From Symsagittifera roscoffensis (taxonomy: Eukaryota; Xenacoelomorpha; Acoela; Convolutidae), in NCBI RefSeq assembly GCF_963678635.1, contig NC_087071.1, positions 7,827,624 to 7,891,623 on the forward strand: a stretch of 64,000 bases of DNA, read 5' to 3'. The notes below the pieces were generated by a model. It saw only the letters and a list, made by a program, of their open reading frames with translations. It was not told the DNA's origin and searched no databases. The position numbers were made by a program, and so were the translations under genes. Every line of letters starts with the position of its first letter. Position 1 is the first letter of the stretch. Shown one piece after another: positions 31,501-45,162 of the stretch.

Positions 31501-34500
31501 AATCTGATCTGCAATCTGTTTTGGTACGTCTTTCAAGGTTTGGCCATCATTTTGAACCTATTTATACGTGCTTTCAAAAATGTTTCTCTTACGCTGAAAA
31601 CGTGGGCTCGAATTATCTATGGAGCGCAAACATTACGAGGCCAAACTGTGTGAATTTTGTGAATTATAAGCGAATTTGCAACAAGGACGGTCCCATTGTT
31701 TTTCCTTTATTCTTTCGTTTTTTTGATCATTCCGACAAATTTTTAACATGTTTAAAGACTTGTCTCTGGAATCCACGAACGTACTGACACAAAAATTGTG
31801 CGCCTATCCAGTGCACATTTTGGCCTCGTAGTGAACTTTTACTTAGAGTCTGCATTAATTGTCTTTTAGAAAAACCAAACTTAGTATCTAATTTTCAATT
31901 TTTCGTAAAACTTAGTTTTCAATATGGATTGAGCTTTTTACTTGCAACCCAATTAAATTTGCCACAGTATATGAAACTTTCTTTGACACTTATCCGAATT
32001 TTATTTTTATTTCAAGCAGAAACTAAACGTTCTTGCATTTTAGGATATTTTTCAACTATATTCATGGCTATCATTATCTATATTTTTTAAAATTCAAAGT
32101 GGCCACAAAATTGGTAAAATAGCTGTTTAGCTTTGATAAGACAGGCTAATGAGACAGGCTTTGAAAAAAAGAAAGCCAGCAAAGACTCCTTCGAAGGAAT
32201 TATTTAAAAATATAAAATAGGAAAATTTGAAACATATTTGGGACAAATATAAACTGTGCCTGGTTCGAGAGACACATGCATATGAACTTTTTCAACTCAT
32301 GGTTAAAATTTAAGACAACTTTGTGGAAATAAAAACGTTTATGAACACATAAGTGAAGATACTATCAAAACAGGCAAAACAAGAACAAAACTTCGCAGCC
32401 GAATTAAGTGAAGATACTATCAAAACTAACATAAGTGAAGATACTATCAAAACAGGCAAAACAAGAACAAAACTTCGCACCCGAATTAAGTGAAGATACT
32501 ATCAAAACTAACATAAGTGAAGATAATATCAAAACAGGCAAAACAAGAACAAAACTTCGCAGCCGAATTAAGCTTACTACAAGAGCAAATAAGCAGATTG
32601 GATAGAGGGTTCGTTTTTTATATAAAAATTTTTTTTACAATTGGATTAAGATGTTCTTCTTCAACAATTACAAATGTTTAACAATTACAAATGTTTCTCT
32701 GGACTCGTTTTTTCATAAAACAGGAGACATCTATGCTTGTGACAACGAACTTTATTAAGTATGTTACGGTGAAACACCATACTTTTTTTTTCGTTTAGTC
32801 AATTTATTTTGATTGTCGGACAACACCTAAAATACAGTTGTATTAGTTCTCAGTTTCTTTTTTTATTGTTAGTTGTTAAACTTTGAAGACTTTTTGCTAT
32901 TTTTTTAGTACTGTTTAAATAATCTAAATTTTAAAAAGTAGGCTAATAGGCTTTGCTAATGAAGATGTCACCTGACAAGTTGATGCCTTTTTATTATTCT
33001 CTCAATCCCAACTAAATTGTAAAATTAAAATTTCATAGTACGTATGGTTATAAGTTTTGGCTCGAAAATCAAATTATTATGACTATTAGATAGAATATTT
33101 GCTGTTTTAGTCGTGTTAGATTTGAAATCACAATTTAACGCGCAGTTTTTACAAAGACTTGTTTGACTTGTTTTATCCAAACAGAGTTTTAATACCTGGA
33201 TGTGAGTTTAGCCGAAAATTAATATTAAATCAAAGATGTCCAGGCCAAAAATTTGATGATTAGTCGCACTTGGAACGTTTTTAATCCATCCACAAAATTT
33301 ATTTCACTGCTACAAAATTGATAACAACGTGCAAAAATATCGAAATTTTAACGCATAGATAAAAGTGTTATCAGCTAACTTGAGAATTTTTACAAAAAAA
33401 CAGAGTTCATTTTCAATGCAACAGTGAAAAGAAACAAAAGAAAAAAATGTTCTTGCAATTATATCTGACTTACCCATTTAAAGTCGGAATTGAAAAACCT
33501 GCACCTTTGGTCGTCTCTCCCTGCAATATTTTTGTCAATTTAGCCCCCATTATTGAAGACTCTGTGTTGATTTTTGAGAGTAACTCAGTTTTGAGCTCCG
33601 AATATTTAGCCTCCATGAGCGTTAGTCGACCTGAAAATTACAAAAGTTATTGAGTGCTTTATCTTGTGCAACGGCGCATTCAGGATTTTCTCCAGGGAGA
33701 AGGGGGAAAGGGGGAAGGCAGGGATGACCAAATTGATTCTCTGAGCTTACCCAATTCTCTATAAAGACCTTCTTTAGACCAGATTTTCTTTCGCAGCGTT
33801 TTTGGGCACTTTTTGACCAATCATTACGTTTTCGGTGTTCGCTTCCCCCTCATGTTTTGTCCAGAATAGCATCAAGGGGGGTCCCCGGGTTGACCGAAAA
33901 TGCTACTCATAGAAATTTGATATATGGAAAAATGCTAATCATACACACTTTTCATGCAATTCCATATGTACAAAAAAATTACATGAAATTTTATGAATAG
34001 CATTTTCCCTTAAACCAAAAAAACTTGTTTTTAGTTTATTTTCTCAAAATTTTTGACTTGTGTTGTGGTCCGAACCACAAGCGACGAAAACCTATGATTT
34101 ACTCAAAACTAGATTCACCAAAGCTTTGATCATGTGGAATTTTTGTTTTCACCATCAAAAAAATGCTAGCCATACATTTTCCCTATGTGGACAAGGTATG
34201 ACTATCATTTTTTTTGACAAAAGTTTTTTTTTTCTAATTTTTTTTCAATACACCGACTTTGATGCCAAAACAAGAAAAAAATTCTTTGAAACTCGATGAT
34301 ACCACATTAGAAAAAAGTATGAAACTTGTATGACTAGTATTTATTCTCAGGTTTAGTTTATGTAATAGCATGATTAGCATTTTTGGTCTCTGGAGGTCAA
34401 CCCCGGTCGTTATTGACATCCAAAAACGATAAACAAACGATGACACTTCAGCCTAAATTTTTTCCAGAGAAATCAAACACTTTGAGAAAAAAGCAAGTCA

Positions 34501-37500
34501 AGTAATTCCTATTGGATTTGGATGAATTGCTTTTTTGGCGACAAAAATAAGGTTTTTCATGAGTTTTAACCAGATTCCAACCAACACCAACTTTAAACTA
34601 GCACAGAAAGATATCAACGTAACTAAAAATGGAAATATTTAAATTAATAACCTCCCATTTCCAACAAAAATTAAACCCGGTTTGACATCCATAAATCGAA
34701 AATGCTTGTCATACACTTCCATACATCAATTATGTGGAAAATAGTAATCATACATTTTTCATAAAAAGTCCAAATTTGATCAGAAAAAATTGATCTAATT
34801 TCTGCAGCTATTTGACTCAATTGAAGCAGTATGGTGATGAAAAACAAGGTTCCATTTTTTTGGAAAAAAAGAAGTTTCTCATACGCTATGAATACTGTAC
34901 GATAAGCTTTTTCGACATGGCTTAATAATGTTTTTTTTTCTAAGTAAAAGTTCCCAATTTAAGGCAATTTATTGTTAGTTGTAACATCACTTCTACGCTC
35001 AAACAATTAATTTTCGAAAAAAACACATGCAAAAAGTATGCATTTTCGTTTTTCCATCATGAATATTTTTTTTTGTAAGAATGAATCAAAAGTGACTATA
35101 AGATTTTAGTTTTTCCATATATCTATATAGTAGGATAAACTTTAATCTGACCACAAAATAGATCAAATTTTTCAACCCACAATTTTTGGATCCAAAATTT
35201 TCAAGCCTAAACCAAAAAAATATTGTTTTTATTCATAATCCTGGGTGAAATTTAGAATTTGATACAATAACTTGGTTGGAAAATTTTCAAATGCAGTACA
35301 TTGGTGTTATTCTAGCCAGCTAAATTTTTAGTTTTCTTCTTAAAGTGATAATTTTCAATACTATGTTTTGAACAAAACACATTAAACAAAGCAAAACTCA
35401 AAATTTTTGTTGTGGAAATAAGAAAGCTAACGATACAATTTTTACATTAGAACATACAAAACTCTAAGAAAGTGCATGATTTTTTTTCCAATCATGAAAA
35501 TTGTATGACACGCATTTTGGTCAACCCGGGAAACAAGTAACAAAGTTTAATACTTCAATGAAAACGCTGTTTATTCAAGTTTTAATAGAGGGTGTATTCA
35601 AAATTTATTTAAAAAAATTCAAACTCATTTAACAAATTTTTGGGTTATTGAAGTGAATTTTTTTTCAGTAGCTTGCTGATGATGTAATTCATTGATATGG
35701 ATTTGTTTTGTTCTCACATGTTTTCACGGTTTATCTAATATTCATTAATTGAGTCCTCTGTTGAACAAGCTACCGTAGGGCTGAGTTATAACCAATGGAT
35801 AATTTGAACAAAAACAGATGTTTCAAGCTCAATTTTCTCAAGTTTGGTTATGTTTGGCGAAAAAGTATGAGAACAAAAACTGCTTCGAATGTTACCAGCT
35901 TCTTATGACGCAATTTTTTGAGATTTTTTGAACCAAAATTTCACTCTAAAACGGTTCAAATGTATTGGTTCAAAACAAAGGAGGTAAACAGGGTCAATTG
36001 TAGTTGTCGTACAAAGAACCCTGTTTATCTCCTTAATTTTGAACCCATTGAATTGAACCGTTTTGTTGTTCTAATTTTGGTTCAAGTTTTCTCAAAAAAA
36101 TTGCACCATTAAAAAAGCTGACAAAATTCTAGGCAATTTTGGTCATCACTATTTTTTGGCCAATTAGAACCAAATTTATGAAAACTTTCATTTCAAATTA
36201 TCGTATTGTTATTAATCAACCCTTAGAATTTTATTCAGCCAAAGATACAGAAAAATTTCATTAAGACGTGAAAACATGCGTGAAAAAACAATCCAACACA
36301 ATGAATTATATCAATCATCCAAAATTGGTTATTTTCGATGCCTGCTGCAAAAAAAAAATCTCTCCAATAACTCAGATTTAAAAAACAAGTTTTGAAAACA
36401 ACCTGTAAGTTTTCATGTGTTCTAAAAAGATGTCATTTTATCAAAGTGTTAAACAATTGCATATAAATAGATAAAACAAATACAAATAAAAACAAAATTT
36501 TGTTTATTTAACTACTCCTGAAATCTAATCTTTAAAAGACTTTGTGATCAGACCAAATTGCGAAAGATATGCGAACGTTCATCGAATATTAAGTAATTTA
36601 TCAATTTCAGGCCATCATTTTTCAATTATGCATTTAGAAAATTTGATATGAAAAAAAAATGTTTGTGTCGAGAAAATTGGCCTGAAAGTATTCGGTTTTC
36701 AGTTAAAAAGCTTCCTATCTAAGTGTTTTGCATAAACACTTAATAATGGTTTCTATGATTTGTTATTTGTGTCTTCTTTTCTTTTTGAACGCCTTTCGCC
36801 ACATAAAAACAAAATACGAAAACAGTTCAGTATTATTTTTCTTTGAAAATTTTTTGAAAAAATTGTTTGTTTTTCAATGTTTTCTTAATTTTCATCTGTG
36901 AACTGATATATTTATATATATTGAATGGAAACAAAAACATTGAAAGCTTTAATCGAAATAAATTTGCTAAGAAATAGAGAATAGTTTTAAGCCTTTCATT
37001 AAGATTGAAAACACAAAAACTACTATAAAGCCGTCAGAAGAAAATCTTCTGTCAAAATTTTACTTTTGGGGAATCACAATATTATAACCTTAATTGTTTT
37101 TGGAGCAATTTTAGAGTTTTTTGCACACTTTGCTTACTGTCAATCAACTGTAGTTCATTCAGTTGAAGGAACGTAATATCGTCTATCAATTCGTGAGAGT
37201 CAAGCGGCAAGTCGTCCAGTTCATATGTCTGCAAGCCTACACTATAATGAAACTCGGTCGCTAAAACAAATGATTAAGTTCTAAAAAACATTGAAAACCA
37301 ACAAGAAAATAATCGGTTTACTCATTTTTGGAACACTCATTTTTAGATCAATAAGTTGTAATTGCTTCGATTTTCGAAAAAGTGCGAATCATTTTTGCTT
37401 GGGATGGGTTTTTCATTCAGCCAATTTTCGATGTTCTTTTTGAGCAGTTTATTAAAACTTTTATAGCTCCTGAAATCGTTGTCCTGAGATCAAGTTTAAG

Positions 37501-40298
37501 TAAGTTTTTCATCTTGTTGCTTGTATATAAAGTATCTGGATGATAATTTGGTTTCCTACATAACTATCACTTTATGAAATCTACAGCATCAAGAATTGCC
37601 TTTTTTGTCAGCTTTGTTATAATTCCATTTTTAATGGCCAGGAACATTTAATTGCTCAATTGAAATATCAAAAAATGTTAAAATCTAGAATTGATAAAAA
37701 TTAAAATATGCATCTTTTTGGTAACTAATTTGATTTTCAATCATCAAAATTTCACCACTAAATCAATTTTGGTTGTCAAAAATCCATACGCAGCCTTCGA
37801 ATGGAGCTGTGATGGCTGCTTTTTTAAAAACCCTACCTGTGAAGTTTTAAAGTTTTTTTTGTTCAATTTGTCCGATATTGCAAAAATAAGCATGCGAACT
37901 AATAAGATCTTCATTTTTAATCTTAAGTTCCATGTTGCATCATATAATTCTTGGGTATTTGAGGTGAAGGAGGAAAAAAGAGCCGCGGTATTTAATTTAG
38001 GAGTGGTTGTTGGCGAGGATTTTTCTATGCAAACTTTGATCAAATCTCCGAGATTTAAAACCCAATCGCCAACAAATTTTTCTGGACAAAAAGTGTTCAA
38101 ACTTTTTGGTTTTTAATTAGATACTCAAATTTATTTCTTATCATCTATCCTAATAAACATTTCAGGTATGTTTATCCTGTTCAACTCCATCCCAAAAAGT
38201 TATTCCGATTTGACCTAACTATAACCCGCTTTCAAATTTTTGAACCTTAAAAATGGTTTGTTACTACTTGTCCATTAACCAGTCAACTTTAAGTTTTAGT
38301 GTATCCATGAAAACAATGATAAGAGTCAATCGATCTACAGTTAATAGTCTTAAATTTGCCCCTTTTTTGAAAACTGCTTTTGCAAAATTTTGAGCAAATC
38401 AGAAATAATATCTCGCATTTGTTAATCTACATGGCTTGATAAAATAAAAGATATACAAAGATAGCAAAAAGAGATCCGGTTTGCAATAATGATGAGATTA
38501 TTGCTAGCAAAAAATTATTGAAAACTATTGCTAGCAAAAAATAATTGGAGAAACGTTAACTGACCGTCTTGAAAACTAAATGTTTCTTCAGGCTAGCCAT
38601 TCTCAAAATACACTCGATTTATTAATTTACTGAGACAAAAACACTATCAGAAATTCGATAACAAAAGTGTTTTAATTAAATATTTAATCAATCTGACTTT
38701 TAAAATTAAATATTATCAATGCATTTCACACATCATTTAATATACTTTTTGAGGCTGAAAAACGAACCCAATAATTAATTCTACAAGTCAGGAAAGCCTC
38801 TAAAAATTGTTTAAAAAAACGGTTTATTTTTCTTTCGAATTAGACTCAAGTTATGGAAATTGTTTTTTTTTAAACATTTTTTATACCAGTTTTGTTTCTA
38901 TTTGATTTCTTGTTCAAAAAAGTTAAGTTAACTTTCAAGCCTTTTGTTGTTCTCTGTTTTGCGGAACATACAAAAATAGTGCAAACTAAGATAGTTTTGC
39001 TGCAAATCTCACGTTTGTTAAACTTTTTCAAGTTTTCAATTTTTTATAACCGGATCGATGTGTGCTTTTTTAAGTCGTGATTATGTGAAATCGAAGACTG
39101 AATTTCATTTCAAGTTATCGTTTTTGTGCGGAGGTCCGCAATTTTCAGTAGAATTTTCAAAATCGGGCCAATTTTAATACCGCGACCAAAAACTCATTGT
39201 AGGAACAAGTTTAATATTTGCGCACACAAACTAAAAACATTGAAATTCCATCAACATGAATTTAAATTAGTCGCGATAGTCTGGAAGCGATCGAGAATCT
39301 CACTGCAGGGCCGAACTGTATACTTTGTTACTTGTAAGCGGATTCCGCAATGGGACTGTTTTCTTTGAATTTCCTTTAATCTTGTGTGTCTTTTGATTGT
39401 GGCGACAAAATTTTAACATACTTAAAGACTTGTCTCTGGATTCCAGCGACATATACACAACAAATAGTAGGCCTATCCAGTGCGCAATTTGGCCAGTGCG
39501 CAGATTTTTGTTTTCAACGGGTTTTTGAACAGACGGTACCAGAAATAGGAGACTTTGAATTTCAAAATCGAATTAACTTGAAAATGATTTTTCAACCAAG
39601 TTTTGTTATGTTGAGATAAGACTAGCATCGATTAAAAAATTAAGAACACCTGCATAAAAAAGTCTACAAAGTAAGCCAAATATTCAATTTTCTAGCCTAG
39701 TACATTCAAACAGTTTTAAGACAAATTTAGAAGATCGCGCCAGTCGCGGACAGTTTTTTCTTTCACCATGCCAATTACGGAAGCATCTCTAGTTTGCGAA
39801 GACTAAAAGTACTGGTTTTCGGTAGCGTTAGTTTGCAAACACCTAATTTTTTGGTATAGTCAACGAATTGTGAAATTCAGTTGCAATAGTTCGGATTTAA
39901 AACCAAGACATTTTACCCTGGTATATATGATCGTTTGAAAAAAGGAATTTTTCCAGATGACAAAAAATATGCCCGGTCATTTTTTGATTTATATTTGAAT
40001 AAATCGCGACTAGTCAATTAATTTGTCTGATCAAAAAAATTTTCAGTTGAAGCAAGTTTTTTTTTTCAAAGATTGAGTGAAATTGAGTAGTACGATACAA
40101 AAACAGTTCTTTAAACTTAGCTTAATCGTTTTCTGAGAATGGCGTTTGTAGGATTTGAAGCTCACAAGCTGCCGTCCTTGTACATGGTGAATATAAAGTA
40201 CTGATGCACTCCCAATGTAATGAACATCAGAAATAGAATAAGTGGCTTCTTGCTCACTGGGTCTCCAGTTGTTGCATGTCGCGAAGCAGATACGCTTT
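28525..40298 (-). CDS. Spliced host gene: coiled-coil plus fucolectin-like F5/8 C domain
   Basis: Gene model built from splice sites, reading minus strand: exons 40298-40166 (or -40117), 38081-37837, 37228-37138 (or from 37260), 33630-33474, 30492-30368, 30139-30022, 29585-29470, 29021-28860, 28595-28525 (TAA). From 37138 onward every junction keeps phase, and most sites are strong (e.g. TTTTCAG|GT at 33630, GG|GTAAGT at 33474, GT|GTAAGT at 29470, TTTTTTCAG|AT at 29021). Exons at 33.5 and 30.4 kb encode coiled coils (MEAKYSELKTELLSKI; SLEASLNELLAESLQF). The last four exons (~155 residues) make an F5/8 type C / fucolectin (CBM47) domain: YASSTSANW, FDGNFDTDIC, DWYIGLDDYKVQMIDYIRIL, GLEIEIC, a CX~30C pair, PGSRIYL, and HICEIEIYG. 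Such domains bind fucose-type glycans; coiled coil plus lectin suggests an oligomeric secreted lectin. The first exon with signal peptide was not found; the junctions after 30022 and 28860 are weak, and the 38 and 40 kb exons are less certain. Confidence 0.7.
29848..30005. mobile_element. Short palindromic MITE in a lectin-gene intron
   Basis: 158 bp, CCCGGGTTGACCTCCATAGA at one end and GTCAACCCGGG at the other, with CATACAATTTCCAT-type words inverted inside. It lies 16 bases downstream of the predicted donor of exon 30139-30022. Confidence 0.7.
31452..31475 (+). repeat. HINE 3'-end fragment
   Basis: GGCTTTGCCCTGATACGAGC matches the terminal hairpin and tail of the HINE copies; the body is missing. 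It lies in an intron of the lectin gene. Confidence 0.5.
31635..31835 (+). repeat. Diverged interspersed repeat G, copy 1
   Basis: Aligns by eye with 39295-39500 (shared AAAGACTTGTCTCTGGA, GGCCTATCCAGTGC-type and ATTTTGGCC words). An old pair of copies; class unknown. Intronic. Confidence 0.5.
32345..32575. repeat. Minisatellite, ~82-bp higher-order unit
   Basis: AAGTGAAGATACTATCAAAA occurs five times, alternating with CAGGCAAAACAAGAACAAAA + CTTCGCA(G/C)CCGAATT. About 2.7 copies of an 82-bp unit in an intron of the lectin gene. Confidence 0.85.
33883..34406. mobile_element. Palindromic MITE (CCCGGGTTGAC family), copy 3
   Basis: CCCCGGGTTGACCGAAAATG at the left end, inverse GGAGGTCAACCCCGG at the right end. 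Subterminal CATGCAATTCCATATG and TTATGAATAGC-type words. It lies in an intron. Confidence 0.65.
34676..35530. mobile_element. Palindromic MITE (CCCGGGTTGAC family), copy 4
   Basis: CCCGGTTTGACATCCATAAA at the left end; GCATTTTGGTCAACCCGGG at the right end. 855 bp, no transposase frame. It lies in an intron. Confidence 0.65.
35531..37137. other. Intronic sequence, no further feature seen
   Basis: AT-rich. It contains a local inverted pair at ~35940-36075 (GGTTCAAATG...TTGGTTCAA on one side, its inverse on the other) around GTAAACAGGGT/ACCCTGTTTA, possibly a remnant of a palindromic repeat. Confidence 0.4.
38082..40116. other. Putative intron with diverged repeat G, copy 2
   Basis: 39295-39500 is the partner of the repeat at 31635-31835. 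Otherwise AT-rich, with a short tandem TATTGCTAGCAAAAAA at 38503-38540. No other feature seen. Confidence 0.45.
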
Positions 40299-43200
40299 CT
40301 ATGCAAAAAATTCAAACATCTATACTAGTTTTAATATCTCCTGCGTACCTATGTGATCAATAGAGGTTAATTTGCGAGAATCGACTCTTTCTTATCTCAC
40401 CTGCAACATTTTAATCGTAAAAGTTTTGATCACGTTTCTTGAATGTGAAAATTGACATTCAGACTATATAGGATCAGACACACATGTTTGGTATTCAAGA
40501 TTAAACTTTCGTTGTACCATAGTATTCGTATACCAAGTAACAGGAGTCGTTATACCATAAAACTGATGTTTAAATCTTTTACAGAAATGAATAGTTTTTT
40601 GCAGAATCTAGCAAAATTTTTGAAAGTTCTTGCAAGATAACCTCACTTGCTTGACCAAAGGTGTCTGTTTTCTCTGTGGAACCGTATTTTAGTTTAATCT
40701 TTTGAGTCTAGTTAACAAAACAAAATAACGCTTTCGGCATATTAACAACATGTATCTTTTGCAAGACATGGTTGAACTAAATAATCAAATTTGTTTGAAT
40801 TTAATTTAAGTAATTTTGACCTTTACATAGCGTATTTTTTCCAATTTATTATGGCTCGAAAACAGTTTTAATCAAAAAGGAGTAGTTTGATATGTTTCTA
40901 GTTGCAGTATCAATTGCATAACGTTTTCCTTAGATATAGCGCGCCAAGGTGAATATGTGTTTTTGCTCCTATACTTCTACAAGCATTGTCGTTAACAAGA
41001 CTGCTAGTATATCACTAAAAAACAATGAATATTTCGAGTGCCCCTTAATGCATTTCGTATAGGTTTGGGAAAAAACTATTAAAAACTATAAAGTTTGGAC
41101 AAAAATCAAAGACTAAGTGTAAAGTTTTTGTATAAATTATTACGACCGATTAGCTAGCCTCAACTGTTTTTGGAACAATTTTGTTGTGCGGGATAATTTG
41201 CAACGCAATACTGTCTTTTGTTACGCTTTCAGCAGCATGAAATGATTTCCAAAAACTAGTCCAAAGCATGGCTAAACTGACAATTTTCAACTTCTCAGAA
41301 CGTTGCAAAAACGATCAAAGGTAATTTCTATTTGATTTTTGAGTCAATATCTTCAATGGGTTCTAAACTTTTTTTATCAAAAATTTATTTTTCGATCGCC
41401 GTTTTTCTATTCTTATCTGCAGCAAGCTACCAATTCGAGTTCAATTCTTTCTTTTTTTTTAGCTCAATTTAAAACTCGACTTGGAAACTAGAGCGTTTTT
41501 CTGAAAGGGATAGTTAATAAATTTAAAGATGGCAGAAAATTTTTTTTAAATATGGCAACAATAGACCAAAATGGCATGCAGCTAGATAAATATTGGTTTT
41601 GTTGCAATATTGCTTTATCAAACAATTTACAAAAACTAGTCTATAAAAGTTTCGCAGAAGTAAATTGAAAGACTCAGTTGCCACTATCAGGGAATAATAG
41701 TTTCCCGATACCAGTTTAGCAAACTATAAATACCAATTAGCTTTGAATCAGCGCTGGGGCGAAGAAAAAACATTTTTAAATGTTGAGTGAGGTAGTTTCT
41801 GTTTTTCTTTTGAAATAATATAAAAGTAGTGGTTTTGCTGAGCTTCACCCTACCGAGGTATGTCTGGACGTCTAGGGCATAAAAAATTGGGATTGCTTAA
41901 CATCTGTTTCTTTAAGTTAAGAACTTCAAAAGTTTAGCTTTTCATGATTTAAGAGAAGTATTACGAAGCTTTAGCGCGGCACATTTCAGCAATGAAAGCT
42001 AGTTGAATTTCTCAACCTCACTATGAACAAAGCACTAATTTCGTGCAAAAATTTAAAAAAATCAGATTCAATGATAATTATGGGTAAATGAAAACATTAT
42101 GCCTGACCTAAAGAAGCAAACGTTTAAATACTTCGACTGCCTTTTTAATGTATTGATTCAGTTTGTGGCAAAAACGGTTACGCTTTTCAAAAAGGAAAGT
42201 TTTTTTTTCTCCTTCTTAAAGCTAAAATTAAAAAGATTATTTCTGCATTAATAGAACCACAATTCGATCTGAAAAGTAACTTCAATTCTGTTTGGAACGA
42301 AATCAGTGACTCGATTTTCGTTGCCTATGCTACATTTTTACTAGAAAAAATTGGAACACTTCCTGCAAACTATAATTCTTATATGGTTTATCGGCAAACT
42401 TCAAAACTTCATTATCATAAGGTTGAAAATCACAAAAAAGTACTAAATATCCCTAGCACTGTTACTCAATAGTTTTCTTGAAAACTAGGACCATTGAATA
42501 TTTAATCATTGCTGCTGATATTTGATCATTTGAACCATGTAAACAACATTAACAGGTCTGCTCATATTGGGCCAGGCTTGTCTTTTCAGAGTGCCCTTTA
42601 AGTTATTTGGCGTGTTTATTAAATCACAAACAAAATTAAAAAAAAAAAACTTTTTAAAGTTCTCATTTTTTTTTCAATTTTAGACCTTTCCTCCCTCACA
42701 GGCTGTCAATAAGCCAAACACTTTTGAAACAAAACTACTATTTTGTAGAAATTAAGACTCAATCATTTCGCAAAAGTTGAGCTCGCTCGCAGATGAAAAC
42801 TTTGTTGCTCTTTAGTTTTCAAAAAGTTTGAGACAACTTATGAAGGCAAACTGCTTGATCCTTGAAACTTTGTATCATTTTTTAGGGAAAACACCTTCTT
42901 GGGTTATAATTCATTGTCAAATATGTGTATTTTCAAATAAAATTTTTCTTAAAGGTTGGAAAAAACTTAACCAAAAACTTCGATAAAAAAATCTCATTAA
43001 TTTCAGTTAAATTTTTAACAAAGAATAAAGCTGGAGCCGCTTAGCCGTATAAAAATTGAACTGGCTTTTACTTACCTTGAATTTTTCTATTTACCATTAT
43101 TTGAGAAACGTCACTATATCATATTTAGGAATTTTTTTTTTCAAATTTGATTCTAGGTTCCCTTTTTGTTTTGAATTTAGATTTTAATGATTAAAAAATT

Positions 43201-44450
43201 CTAATGACATCCTATGTAATTGAAATGTCAACATCTTTTAGATAATTATAACAATCATCATAAGTATCAATTGAAAACAACATTTTGAATTCTGCTGACA
43301 ATTTAAATGCTGACAATTTATTAAACATTTTTTGTTGGAAGTTATACCAATGAAATAAAGTAGTATAATTATAATTTTTCGATATACGAAACAGATTTTT
43401 ATTTGATTTTTGCAGGACTTTTTTAGGCTTTGACTGAAACACAACAATCAAAAATTTTCTCCCATGAGCAAAATAGGAGGTTAAACGGTAGTAAAAAAAT
43501 CCGATTAAACTATTTTTTGATGTATGCCAATTTCAATAAACTATTGAATTTCACCCAGTATTATAGCAAAAAAAAACATAAATTGTATGGTCATAACACA
43601 ATAACTTGAAAATTGGTGCCTGTTTTTTTTGCGCCTTTAGGTTTGGGTTATAACCTAAAAAAGAACCTTTCTGTCTGAACAGAAAACCTTCATTTTGAAC
43701 TTTGATTCTTCTGTGTAAAAAAATGTGTCCGTCTTAACTACGCTATGGGCAAAAAAATGAAAGCTTTAAAGGCAAATGTTTTTGCCAAAGATGGTTGTTT
43801 GACCAGAGAAATGATACAGAGACCAAATTGATAAGTAATAAAAAATTTTCCCGTCACTTTGAAAAAAATATCGATTAAAAAATATTTCTCATGAATGTTG
43901 AATTAAAAGAAATTGTATAACAAGCTTTTTCCCATATATAAGAAAACAACTTTTTGAAATTACAAGTTTTTTCATAATTTAATTTTTATTCAGCAAAATA
44001 CGACGTTAATTTCATTCCAATTCACGACCGACTAAAATTCAAAAAATCCTGCAGTTTTTTTCAATGGAAAAATTGTTTATCAATATATTTCCAAAAATGG
44101 AATTTTTAGGCTAAGCGTTTTTCCGGAGAGTTTTTCAATGGAAATATCTGTTAAGCTTTTTTTTGCATGGAGTTCAACCGAGTTAAACATTTTTTTCCTT
44201 CATTTTGTTGAGAAATGTTTCCATCACTTTTTGCGTCTTAATATTTGAGCCCATAGACATATTCGACTTTGAGATTGGAGAATATTTCAGTTTTTTTCCG
44301 AGCTGATCAAAAAATAATTCCACTCTTTTTACTCTAGGCTCCAAAAAGTTTGGTGAAACCATTTTATTTCTAGTTGATGAAGACTTTGATTAGTAAAAAC
44401 CTTAGAGGTAAATGATAGTGTTTCAACAAGTTCTTAGTTTGTGTCCTTAC
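40299..44450. other. Mostly non-coding; decayed HINE scraps
   Basis: A single TTCTTGCAAGATAACCTC end (~40625) of the repeat family at 1-95. Strongly diverged HINE ends lie near 40997-41060, 42125-42165 and 42555-42605 (GACTGCTAGTATATC; CGACTGCCTTTTTAATG; TCTGCTCATATTGGGCC). The 5' exons of the lectin gene may be hidden here but I could not place them. Confidence 0.4.
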
Positions 44451-44509
44451 CTGTTTTACTTTCAACCATTGTTCCAAACTTTTCATTATCGTTTCAGCTC
44501 TATCTATTA
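44451..44509 (-). CDS. Possible short internal exon
   Basis: Minus strand, acceptor AACTTAG at 44510-44512 and donor CAG|GTAAGG at 44451/44450. 59 nt encode IDRAETIMKSLEQWLKVKQ, a helical segment. It could be an upstream exon of the lectin gene or of another transcript; no linking evidence. Confidence 0.25.
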
Positions 44510-45162
44510 CTAAGTTAAGAATTACCTTTTAGCTTTTGAAAATCCTTTGAGGGTGCTAAGCAATAAAGCAACCAAAAGATCTTTATATTTCATGAATATC
44601 ACACACGCACAAAAACTTAGTTGTGTTACAATTAGTTAATGAGATTTTTATTTAAACCATCGTTTTTTGTTTAAAAAAATTTTGAATTCGTCCATCCAGG
44701 TGTTTCATGTTGTTGATACAAATTTTACAATTTTGACGCAATCGAAAAAGTTTCTTAACCTTGTTTATTTTTGCTGCAATCTTTTTTGATATATCGCAAG
44801 GCTCTTGTTAGCACATATGAGACAGTCTTATCCATTCTTTATGTTTTCTGTTGATGAAACATCATCGTTTCACTTGTTTTTCTCTTTGATTCGACTGTGT
44901 TTAATTGCAGCTCGTCAGTTTCTTTTTTTCTTCGTTTTCTTCATTTTTTTTCTTCATTTTTTTCTGCTTCAATCGTTTTGTATTTATAAACTGGTCTTTC
45001 GTCAAGATCTAGCGAAACACTTGACACTTTTTTTTTGCTCAAAATTATCGCTGTTATTGTTGACTTTCACGTCGTACAGGAAATCTCGCATCGAAATTGA
45101 TTGATTATATATGTTTGAGAACGAGCATCTGACAAACAAATCATATTTTCAGATATATTTGG
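44510..45162. other. No gene seen
   Basis: AT-rich with T/C-rich low complexity at ~44920-44970. Confidence 0.4.

Noticed and set aside
32345-32575. Regular repeats considered as a CRISPR array
   Set aside because: Units are contiguous with no unique spacers; it is an intronic minisatellite in eukaryotic DNA.
37691-38116. Plus-strand 141-codon frame
   Set aside because: The minus strand has matching acceptor (38082-38084) and donor (37837) and fits the lectin gene phase; the plus frame has neither.
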